Assembly (NCBI GenBank): GCA_007695225.1
Contig: REED01000110.1
Location: forward strand, 18,464-82,463
Length of the DNA stretch: 64,000 nucleotides
Reading direction: 5' to 3'
Source of the DNA: Gemmatimonadales bacterium
Lineage (GTDB): Bacteria > Gemmatimonadota > Gemmatimonadetes > Longimicrobiales > Gaopeijiaceae
Position numbers and translations under genes: made by a program. Below, in pieces: positions 43,961 through 51,456 of this stretch (positions are counted from its first letter, which is position 1; each line of letters begins with the position of its first letter). Below the pieces are notes generated by a model. It did no database searches. It had not been told where the DNA came from and worked only from the letters and a program-made list of their open reading frames with translations.

Positions 43961-46096
43961 TCAGCGAGAGCCGCGGCCGCCACCACGGGTCCGACGGCCA
44001 CCGCGACGCCGACCTCCGGACGCCGCCTTCGCGTCCTCCTCAGAGGTATCTGCCCCCGCCTCAGACGTCCCGGAAGCCTCGGAGTCCCCCCCTGATCGCC
44101 GGGCATGATCAGCGCTCCAACCCTCCAGCACCTTCTCGGCCCGGGCGGGCGGGAGGAGAGAGCGGATCCGGCCCGGGTCCTCCTGGAGCGTTGGGAAGAG
44201 GTTGTCTCCCAGTGCTTCCACAAGGGTCTCGGCCGTCTTCTTCCCTACGCCCTTATAGGAATTCGTGAGGTATTGGACCACGGCATCGGGATCGGTGGGA
44301 AGGCGCAGGGCCTCCACGTCCACCGATGCTCCCTCGGCCGTCGGCGTCGGGGTGGCTTCGGCCTTGCCGGCACGACTCCTGGGAGCCGGGGCCTTCTTCT
44401 CCGATGCCCGGGAGCCCGCAGGCTTCTCGGTCGGGGTCCCGGTGTCCTGCGTCTGCTTTGCAGGGGTCTGCTTTGCAGGGGTCCGCTTTGCAGGAGCGTC
44501 CTTGGCAGTCGCTTCTTTCTGCTCCTTCCCCCGGGTCGAGGACGAAACAGCCCCCGGCGCCTGGCCCTCCAGAAGGGGGGGCGGCTCGTCCTTTCCACCC
44601 CGTCGCCGGGAGGAGAGTCGGGGGCGGAGGCGCCGAGCCGGGTCCTGGGCTGCCGGCGCTGCCGTCTTCGGGGCCTCCCGCTCGGGCGACTCATCAGCGG
44701 GCTCCGGGGACTTCGCCTCGGGCTTCTCGTCCCGGCGGGACTTCACCTCCGCCTTCGGAGCCTCCTTCTTCGAAGGCTCCTCCCTCGGAGCCTCGGCCTT
44801 TGATGCCTGCGCTCTCGGTCCTTTCGCCGGAATGGCCACCTCGTAGTTTCCGCTGTCCGTCTTCCGAAGGTCGATGACCTCGTGGTCATGGGCCTGACGC
44901 AGGAAGAGGGAGAACTTGGAGAACCCCATGGTGGACTCGTCAAAGGACTCCTGGAGGGCCAGCATGCGGCGCTTCACATCCGAGTCCCGGACGGTGTCGG
45001 AGTCCTGGTCCTCCAGAAGGTCCTTCAGCGCCTCGATCATGAGATCGTAGGCCGGCTGGAGGTCCTTACGCCCCTCCGGCGCGGCACCGGTCTCCCCGGT
45101 CGGTCCGGATGCGGCGGTAGTTCCAGGGGCAGTGGCGGCCCCGGCGGACGCGGCGCCTTCGGCTGACGGGACGACGGCCGGCTCGCTCCGGCTGACTTCC
45201 CGGCTCCGTCCCCCGGCCCGATCGGAACGGCTCCTTGAGTCCCGGCTTCGCCCCCCTGAGTCCCGGCTTCGGGTGTCCCGGCTCCCTTCCCGGCTGGACG
45301 CGGAGGCCCCGTCGGATCCGGAGATGATCTCATACTGTCCGTTCTCCATCTTCCGGAGCTGAATGAGACCCTTCTGGGCCGCCTCAGTGAGGAATCGGGA
45401 GAACTTGCTGAAGCCGTAGCTCTTCTCGTCGAAGCCGCCGTCGATCTCCAGCATCACCTGCTTGAGGCGGTCGGAGCGCATCACGTCCTTCCGCTTCACC
45501 ATCTGCTCCACCGCCTTCTCCACCAGGACCCAGGGATCGAGGGCCGAACGAGTGTCGTCCCCGGTCTTACGGAGCCCGGTGAGTGCGGTGTAGGAATAGT
45601 ATTCGTCGCAGTTCTGGACCAGGATGTCCGAGGAGGATTCCTGGATCCCCACACCGATGACGTACTTCCCGTATTCCTTGAGCTTCAGGACCAGAGAGGA
45701 GAAATCAGAATCCCCGGTCAGGAGGATATATGTCCCGATCTCCGGACGGGTGAACACCAGCTCCATTCCATCGATGGCCATCCGAATGTCGGTGGCGTTC
45801 TTCTTACTACTCCCGTAGGCGGGAGCGAAGATCAGGTCGATGGAGGCCTCGGAGAGGGGGACGATGTACTGGGGATAGCGCCGCCAGTCGGCGTAGGCTC
45901 GCTGAACCGTCACCTTCCCCCGGATGATATCCGAGCGGAGCAGGTTCTTCAGTTCCTTGGAAAGGTCGCTCCGCATCCCCATCGTGACATTGTCGAAGTC
46001 GATGAGGAGGCCGGCATTGGGAGCGTGTACGGCGACGGAGGCAGGGTTGTGGGGCGTCCCCTCGGTGTGGGGAGCCCTTGCAAAGGCTGAACTCAT
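43961..46096 (-). CDS. NYN (PIN-like nuclease)-LOTUS-LOTUS-HhH protein with basic RGG-type tail, 711 aa
   Basis: A NYN/LabA-like domain (residues about 28-170) has GLLIDFDNVTM, NATDIRMAIDGM and ILLTGDSDFSSLVLKLKEYGK, the acidic residues of a PIN-fold RNase. Two LOTUS/OST-HTH domains follow (about 185-260 and 345-420), each with an FSKFSxFL core and a QLRKMENGQYEI- or DLRKTDSGNYEV-like end. Then come long Arg/Ser- and Lys/Ala/Pro-rich linkers, a helix-hairpin-helix motif (SYKGVGKKTAETLVEAL, near 610) and a Gly/Arg tail. An RNA-binding or RNA-cleaving cytosolic role is inferred. ATG 46096 is preferred over an upstream GTG. Confidence 0.88.
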   Translation of the reverse strand: MSSAFARAPHTEGTPHNPASVAVHAPNAGLLIDFDNVTMGMRSDLSKELKNLLRSDIIRGKVTVQRAYADWRRYPQYIVPLSEASIDLIFAPAYGSSKKNATDIRMAIDGMELVFTRPEIGTYILLTGDSDFSSLVLKLKEYGKYVIGVGIQESSSDILVQNCDEYYSYTALTGLRKTGDDTRSALDPWVLVEKAVEQMVKRKDVMRSDRLKQVMLEIDGGFDEKSYGFSKFSRFLTEAAQKGLIQLRKMENGQYEIISGSDGASASSREGSRDTRSRDSGGRSRDSRSRSDRAGGRSREVSRSEPAVVPSAEGAASAGAATAPGTTAASGPTGETGAAPEGRKDLQPAYDLMIEALKDLLEDQDSDTVRDSDVKRRMLALQESFDESTMGFSKFSLFLRQAHDHEVIDLRKTDSGNYEVAIPAKGPRAQASKAEAPREEPSKKEAPKAEVKSRRDEKPEAKSPEPADESPEREAPKTAAPAAQDPARRLRPRLSSRRRGGKDEPPPLLEGQAPGAVSSSTRGKEQKEATAKDAPAKRTPAKQTPAKQTQDTGTPTEKPAGSRASEKKAPAPRSRAGKAEATPTPTAEGASVDVEALRLPTDPDAVVQYLTNSYKGVGKKTAETLVEALGDNLFPTLQEDPGRIRSLLPPARAEKVLEGWSADHARRSGGDSEASGTSEAGADTSEEDAKAASGGRRRGGRRTRGGGRGSR
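44452..44496 (+). repeat. Three tandem 15-bp repeats inside the NYN-LOTUS gene
   Basis: Unit TCTGCTTTGCAGGGG, twice exact and once with changes. On the coding strand it encodes the repeated TPAKQ pentapeptide in the disordered linker before the helix-hairpin-helix motif. The unit number could vary between strains without changing frame. Confidence 0.85.
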
Positions 46097-46226
46097 TTGG
46101 TCTCGTCTTGGGTTCGCAGCTGAACATGCAATCAAGCCGCGAAACCTCCCCACCTTCGTCCCCGGCCCGGATCCGGAATCTCCGGCTGGGCCGACGGGGA
46201 GAGGGTCGGGGAAGTCTCCCGGCGCT

Positions 46227-47828
46227 TCATTCCGACAGGAATTGTCCTTCCGCCTCCATCAGGCGGGTCAGCTCTACCCGTCGGACCTTCCCGGTTCCAG
46301 TCATGGGAAGTTCATCGAGGAACCGGACCCTGTCCGGCGCCTTGTACTCGGCCAGCGACTCGAGACACCAGTCCCGGATCTCGGCAGCCGTCACGATGGC
46401 TCCCTCCACGGGAACCACGGCAGCACAGATCGCCTCCCCCAACAACTCATCCCGTATCCCCACCACAGCCACGTCATGTACTGCCGGATGGGCGTGAAGC
46501 CGATCCTCCACCTCACGGGGGTAGACATTGTTGCCGCTCCGAATGATAACCTCTCTCCTCCGACCCACCAAATGGACAAACCCCTCCTCATCCAGGATTC
46601 CCAGGTCACCGGTGAGGAGGAATCCATCGGCGGTGAACGAGTTCCGGGTCTCCATGGGCTGGCGGTAGTATCCCCGCATGGTCCCCGGACCCTTCACGGC
46701 GATCTCTCCCAGGCTCTCCACCGGGAGGGGGGTACCGTCCTTTTCCAGGACCCGTACCTCGGTTCCCTTCAAAGGCCGTCCCACGGTATAGCGTCGCTTC
46801 TCCTCCGAGTCTCCGGGATGGCTCATGGCGAGGATCGAGGCCGTCTCGGTGAGGGAATACCCGGTGAGCAGATGGGGACACAGTTCCGCCTCCACCTGGG
46901 CGAAGAGTTCTTCTCGCATGGGCGCCCCTGCCACCACACCCGTGCGGAGCGAGGAGAGGTTCCGGGCCCGGGCCTGCTGGGCCCGAAGTTCGGCGGTAAA
47001 GATCGTGGGCACACCGTAGTGGACCGTCGCCCCACATGCCTCGATGAGGTCCAGGGCCTCCTCAGGATCGAACTCCTCCTGGAGAATCAGGGCGGCCCCG
47101 GACAGGGCGCAGCCAAGAATGCCCTGGGCCAGGGCATAGACATGGAAGAGGGCCGTCACCCCGAAGACCCGGTCCCGGGAGGTCAATCCCAGCGCCTGGG
47201 CCGCCTCACCGGCGGAGTAGATGAGGTTTCCATGGGTCAACTCCACCCCCTTCGGCTTCCCCGTGGTCCCAGAGGTATAGACAATGGCCCCCAGGGTCTC
47301 GTCGGGGTCCAGGGTCGGCGCCGGAGCCTCCCGGTCACTTCCCGCCGAAACCAGGTCCTCGAACTGGAAGATCCGGTCATCGTACCAGAGGTCCTCCTCT
47401 CCCACCGTCACCAGGTACTGGAGCTCGGGGAGCTGAGGGAGGAGGTCCTCGAAGAGCTGCAGGTAATCCACGCCGTGGAAGGACTCCACGGTGATGGCCG
47501 CCACCGCTTCCGAGTGTCGGAGCATGTAGCGCAGTTCCCCCTCAGCCAGTCGGGGGTTCAGGGGAACCGCCACCACACCCAGCTGGGCCAGGGCAAAGAA
47601 GGAGCTGACGAACTCGGGACATCCGGGCAGGATCAGGGCGACCCGGTCCCCCCGTCCCACACCCAGTCCGTTGAGGGCGCGTGCCAGTGCCAGGGCCTCC
47701 TCCTCCACCTGGGCAAAGGAGAGGGTGCGGTCCTTCAGGACGAGGAAGTCCCCATCCGGGTCCTCCTCCGATCGGTGGGACAGGACCTGGGAGATGGTCG
47801 GTCCCGGGGTGCGCTCGGTGAGCGCCAT
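46227..47828 (-). CDS. Long- or medium-chain acyl-CoA ligase (AMP-forming), 533 aa
   Basis: ANL-superfamily ligase. The A3 P-loop [19 protein letters not shown] (near residue 186), the A5 motif LLTGYSLTETASI, the A7 TGDLGILDEEGFVHLVGR and the A8/A10 region VGIRDELLGEAI ... PMTGTGKVRRVEL are intact, with the catalytic C-terminal lysine in GKVRR. It activates a carboxylic acid as acyl-AMP, then acyl-CoA; the chain length is uncertain. AGGAGG lies 5 nt before the ATG at 47828. It stands alone, 130 nt after aroB. Confidence 0.92.
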   Translation of the reverse strand: MALTERTPGPTISQVLSHRSEEDPDGDFLVLKDRTLSFAQVEEEALALARALNGLGVGRGDRVALILPGCPEFVSSFFALAQLGVVAVPLNPRLAEGELRYMLRHSEAVAAITVESFHGVDYLQLFEDLLPQLPELQYLVTVGEEDLWYDDRIFQFEDLVSAGSDREAPAPTLDPDETLGAIVYTSGTTGKPKGVELTHGNLIYSAGEAAQALGLTSRDRVFGVTALFHVYALAQGILGCALSGAALILQEEFDPEEALDLIEACGATVHYGVPTIFTAELRAQQARARNLSSLRTGVVAGAPMREELFAQVEAELCPHLLTGYSLTETASILAMSHPGDSEEKRRYTVGRPLKGTEVRVLEKDGTPLPVESLGEIAVKGPGTMRGYYRQPMETRNSFTADGFLLTGDLGILDEEGFVHLVGRRREVIIRSGNNVYPREVEDRLHAHPAVHDVAVVGIRDELLGEAICAAVVPVEGAIVTAAEIRDWCLESLAEYKAPDRVRFLDELPMTGTGKVRRVELTRLMEAEGQFLSE

Positions 47829-47957
47829 GTCACCTCCTGAAGGGGAAAGCATGAAGGGGCAGACCGAATAGAATAGAACTGGGGAAAATGAGCGTCAAAC
47901 CTCCCCCGCCCTGGATCCTCCGGGGACCGGACCCCATCCCGGTCCCGTCGCTCCGGG

Positions 47958-49136
47958 TCACGAAGCGAATATGGAGAGAAGGAGACCCCGGACCGACTCT
48001 CCGGAAATGGGACGGCTCCACCCCGACCCAGGGTCCACCTCCCCGCACCTGCGAAGGAGAACGTAGCGGGTCTCCCCGCTCCGGGCCTTCTTGTCCATGC
48101 GGGTGGCATCGACCAGCGCCGTACCATTCTGGAGGAGGGTCCGCACCGACGATGGGAGGCTTCCGCCTGGATCCACCTGGAGATCCAACCTCTCCAGGGC
48201 ACGAATCAACTCCCGGGAGGTGCCTTCCTCCGTGACGCCCAGGCGTTCCCCCAACAGGGCCTCCAGCACCATCCCCACCGCCACGGCCGACCCATGGGGA
48301 ATCCGGTACGTGGAGCATTGCTCCAGGGCATGACCGAGAGTGTGCCCGAAGTTCAGGATCTGCCGCAGGCCTCCCTCGCGCTCGTCCTGGCTCACCACCT
48401 CGGCCTTGATTTCCACCGACCGCCGCACGGCGGCGGTGGTCTGGTCCGGATCGCCGTCCAGGAGCGCATCGGCCGCCGCCTCCAGCCCGGTCAGGTAGTC
48501 CCGGTCCCTTATGGCCCCGTGCTTCATGGCCTCCACCAGTCCCTGGGCCCGCTCACCCCGGGGAAGGGTGCGCGCCAGTTCCGGATCGGCCAGCACGAAC
48601 CGAGGGGGGTGGAAAGCCCCTACCAGGTTCTTGCCTGCCGGGACATCCACCCCGGTCTTCCCTCCCACGGAGGAGTCGATCATGGCCACCAGCGAGGTGG
48701 GAACGTGCACCACCGGCACACCTCGCATGAAGGTCGCAGCCACAAATCCCGCCAGATCCCCCGTCACGCCCCCTCCCAGGGCCACCACGCAGCCGTCCCG
48801 TCCCATCCCCCACTCCAGGAGGGCGTCGGTGAGGCGAACCCACTCCTTTCGGGACTTGTGACGCTCCCCTGCCGGAAAGGGGAAGCGAGAAGCCCGGGCC
48901 CCGGTGGATCTCAGAAGTCCCAGGACCCGCTCCCCGTGGAGCCCGTCCACATTGGCGTCGGCAATGAGGGCGTAGCGATGGGCCGGCGCACGGCGGGAAA
49001 GAAGATCGGGAAGCGCCTCGATCCCCCCGCCCCCCACGAGCACCGGGTAGCGCTCCCCTGCACCGGTCTGGACCCAAACAGGGGGGGTCTTCGGAGAGAA
49101 CCCGGGAAGCCCGGAGAGCCCGTCCTCCTCCTTCAC
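47958..49136 (-). CDS. aroB: 3-dehydroquinate synthase, 392 aa
   Basis: Second enzyme of the shikimate pathway; converts DAHP to 3-dehydroquinate with NAD and a divalent metal. The NAD site ALGGGVTGDLAGFVAATFMRGV, VPTSLVAMIDSSVGGKTGVD, GLVEAMKHG and the metal ligands in LNFGHTLGHALE and IPHGSAVAVGM are intact. The GTG start at 49136 overlaps the folK stop as GTGA, so an upstream in-frame ATG is unlikely. The C-terminus extends about 20 residues beyond the usual end. Last gene of a cupin-folK-aroB operon. Confidence 0.95.
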   Translation of the reverse strand: MKEEDGLSGLPGFSPKTPPVWVQTGAGERYPVLVGGGGIEALPDLLSRRAPAHRYALIADANVDGLHGERVLGLLRSTGARASRFPFPAGERHKSRKEWVRLTDALLEWGMGRDGCVVALGGGVTGDLAGFVAATFMRGVPVVHVPTSLVAMIDSSVGGKTGVDVPAGKNLVGAFHPPRFVLADPELARTLPRGERAQGLVEAMKHGAIRDRDYLTGLEAAADALLDGDPDQTTAAVRRSVEIKAEVVSQDEREGGLRQILNFGHTLGHALEQCSTYRIPHGSAVAVGMVLEALLGERLGVTEEGTSRELIRALERLDLQVDPGGSLPSSVRTLLQNGTALVDATRMDKKARSGETRYVLLRRCGEVDPGSGWSRPISGESVRGLLLSIFAS

Positions 49137-49702
49137 CGCCCCTCCTTTGCCAGGCCTACCTCCGCCTCCCATCCCGAAAGGGCGCCCCGGTCCTGGTGAG
49201 GCTCCCGGAAGACCTCCGGAGCCACCCGCTCCGCGAGGGAGACCCCCGTCTCCGGGTCCGTTCCGTGGGGAAACACCTCCAGCAGGGGAAGGGCCACGAA
49301 GGTCCGCAGGTGCCAGCGAGGATGGGGAAGGGTGAGCCCGGGCTCCCGGAGGACCGCGTCGCCGTGGAGGATGAGGTCCGCGTCCAGGGTGCGGGGCCCG
49401 CCCGGCCGGGTCCGGAGGCGCCCCTGGGACCGCTCCACCCGGAGGAGGTCGTCCATGAGCTCCCGGGGCGAACGGTCCGTGCGCGCCAGGACCACGACGT
49501 TCAGGAACGGGCCCTGGTCCTTATCCCCCCACGGAGGCGTTTCAACGATCCGGGACACCCGCTCGACATGGAGAAATCCGGACAGGGCCCGGACCCCTTC
49601 CCGAAGGTGGGATTCCCGATCCCCCAGGTTGCTTCCCAGCGCCACCACCACCTGCACCTCTTCCGCCCCGCCGCCCGTCCCAGCCTTCCCGGGACCGCTC
49701 AT
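49133..49702 (-). CDS. folK: Hydroxymethyldihydropterin pyrophosphokinase, 189 aa
   Basis: Transfers pyrophosphate from ATP to 6-hydroxymethyl-7,8-dihydropterin in folate synthesis. VVVALGSNLGDRESHL, PPWGDKDQGPFLNVVVLARTD, RRTRPGGPRTLDADLI-type residues (LRTRPGGPRTLDADLIL) and LTLPHPRWHLRTFVALPLLE are the family signatures. The ATG overlaps the cupin gene's stop as ATGA and its own stop overlaps aroB as GTGA. The C-terminal 30 residues are not conserved. Confidence 0.95.
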   Translation of the reverse strand: MSGPGKAGTGGGAEEVQVVVALGSNLGDRESHLREGVRALSGFLHVERVSRIVETPPWGDKDQGPFLNVVVLARTDRSPRELMDDLLRVERSQGRLRTRPGGPRTLDADLILHGDAVLREPGLTLPHPRWHLRTFVALPLLEVFPHGTDPETGVSLAERVAPEVFREPHQDRGALSGWEAEVGLAKEGR

Positions 49703-50160
49703 CCCGGGTTTCCCCGGCCATAGCGGTCCCGAACCCGGACCACGTCATCCAGTTCAGGGGTGGAGGCCTCCAGGAGGTCCACGTCGGTGAGGGCCTCCAT
49801 CCGGTGAAGGGTGCCCGGTTCGATCCGGAGGCTCTCCCCCTCCTCCAGGACCCGCTCCTCCAGTGCGTCCAATCCCGGGCCCACCTGCAGCCGGACACGG
49901 CCGCGGAGGAGGTGAAGGGTCTCGTCCTTCTCCTCGTGGAACTGGAGGGAGAAGGCTTCCCCTTCCCGGATGTGGAGGATCTTCCCCACGTAGTACTCGG
50001 TGTGCGCCCAGATGAGTTCGTATCCCCAGGGCTTCTCCACTCGGGTGGGGGCAAAGGAGGGGGAGAGGGGTGCACGGGAGGCCGCCCGAAGCTGTTCCTC
50101 CGGTGCCACCATGCGGGGATGCCCCCCGGGGGGCGTGGTTCCGGTCTCCGAGTTGTCCAT
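49699..50160 (-). CDS. Cupin-domain mannose-6-phosphate isomerase-like protein, 153 aa
   Basis: A single cupin fold of the type II mannose-6-phosphate isomerase / mannose-1-phosphate guanylyltransferase C-terminal family. VEKPWGYELIWAHTEYYVGKILHI, the metal-binding FSLQFHEEKDETLHLLRGRVRLQVG and the second motif IEPGTLHRMEAL supply the histidine and glutamate ligands. It is a free-standing cupin, not fused to a nucleotidyltransferase. It might isomerise a sugar phosphate or simply bind one. First gene of the folK-aroB operon, with AGGAG 6 nt before the ATG. Confidence 0.85.
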   Translation of the reverse strand: MDNSETGTTPPGGHPRMVAPEEQLRAASRAPLSPSFAPTRVEKPWGYELIWAHTEYYVGKILHIREGEAFSLQFHEEKDETLHLLRGRVRLQVGPGLDALEERVLEEGESLRIEPGTLHRMEALTDVDLLEASTPELDDVVRVRDRYGRGNPG

Positions 50161-50330
50161 CCAGGCTCCTTCCGATGGTGGCCCCTCTACCTCTTCAAAG
50201 GCACTCTAAGATCGACTCAGGTATGAAGGATGTACAGCCGTCCCCCGATCCCGGGCATCCGCTCCTCACCCCCCGATCGGGCCCCTACGGCCCTTGGCGA
50301 GCCCGGGGAACGCCCACTATCTATCATTGC

Positions 50331-51176
50331 ATGTTTGCACGCGCCCCTGCCCTCTTGATCGCAGCCCTTACAGCGGGGCTGCTGGTGCCGGTTCTCACCC
50401 GGCCCGCCTTCGCTCAGGCCGTCCCTGTGGAGGGGGCCATCCGGGGACAGGTGATGGACGAGACCACGGGGGAAGGGGTTCCGGCGGTGCAGGTGGAGTT
50501 CCTGGACCCCCGGAACCGGGTCCGAGCCTCGGCCACCTCGGATGGCGAGGGGGTGTTCCTCCTCCCCCGGGTCCCCAGTGGATCCTTCCGGCTCCGTGCC
50601 ACCCGGATCGGGTACGCCACCACGGCCACGGACTACGGCCGGGTCGAGGCCGGCGAGGTGCTCACCGTGGTGCTCAGGGTCCACCCTGAGGCCATCCCCC
50701 TCGCTCCCCTGGAGATCACCTCCCGCCGCCGGGCCACCTCTCCCATCCTGGAGGGATTCCATTTCCGGCGGGAGCGGGGGGTTGGCGGTACCTTCCTCAC
50801 CCGGGAGGACGTGGAACGGCGGAGTCCCTCCCGACTCACCGACCTCCTCCAGGCGGTGCCGGGGATCCGGATCACCTCTGGACCAGGGTTTGGCTCGAAC
50901 CGGCTCGTCTCCATGATCCCCCCGGGCCCGGCCCGGTCCTCGGGCGCCTGCCCGGTGCAGGTCTTCGTGGACGGCGTCCTGGCCTCCCGGAGGGTGCTCA
51001 TGGCGGGAGGTGGAGGGCTCTCACCCCTGGACGGAGTGCCGGTGGATGACCTGGCCTCACCGTCGGACATCGAGGGGATCGAGGTCTACAGGGGCCTGAG
51101 CGGAATTCCCCCGGAGTTCCTGACCCCCGACGCAGGGTGTGGGGTCATCGCCATCTGGACCCGCCGGGAACCCTGA
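50331..51176 (+). CDS. Orphan carboxypeptidase-regulatory-like plus TonB-plug protein, 281 aa
   Basis: A signal peptide (LLIAALTAGLLVPVLTRPAFAQA) is followed by a carboxypeptidase-regulatory-like domain (GAIRGQVMDETTGEGVPAVQVEFL ... FLLPRVPSGSFRLRATRIGYAT). A plug-type domain comes next (TFLTREDVERRSPSRLTDLLQAVPGIRI ... VQVFVDGVL ... IEGIEVYRGLSGIP). It then stops where a TonB-dependent receptor would begin its barrel. It is therefore a natural barrel-less plug protein or a truncated receptor. ATG 50331 starts the signal peptide; ATG 50223 is also in frame. No clear Shine-Dalgarno sequence. Confidence 0.82.
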   Translation: MFARAPALLIAALTAGLLVPVLTRPAFAQAVPVEGAIRGQVMDETTGEGVPAVQVEFLDPRNRVRASATSDGEGVFLLPRVPSGSFRLRATRIGYATTATDYGRVEAGEVLTVVLRVHPEAIPLAPLEITSRRRATSPILEGFHFRRERGVGGTFLTREDVERRSPSRLTDLLQAVPGIRITSGPGFGSNRLVSMIPPGPARSSGACPVQVFVDGVLASRRVLMAGGGGLSPLDGVPVDDLASPSDIEGIEVYRGLSGIPPEFLTPDAGCGVIAIWTRREP

Positions 51177-51456
51177 CGTCACGCCCATCGCATCAGCCGA
51201 TGGCGAGACTTGACGCTCCCCCCTATGGAAGGCGACCCTGATGCTTGACCTCTGCGGTGCTCGCCCCCGCTTCCCCTGGGGAAACCCGTCCTCCCGGGAC
51301 CATTCAGGACCCGCCTGAGGAGATCGGGGTACTGCACGCGGGGTTTGAAAGGGTTCGCTGGTGCCGCCCCCGGAAGAGCGTCTTCCGGATCCCTCCCGAG
51401 GCTCTCCATTCTGGAGGGCCGGGGGAGGGTGGGGCTCGCCGACATCCGTGAGAGGC

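Noticed and set aside
45924..47840. A 638-codon plus-strand frame opposite the acyl-CoA ligase and the NYN gene
   Set aside because: It spans two genes that have clear domains on the minus strand and shows no recognisable motif of its own.
51177..51456. Promoter-like TTGACG and TTGACC before the class A PBP gene
   Set aside because: Neither has a plausible -10 box; the region is GC-rich throughout.
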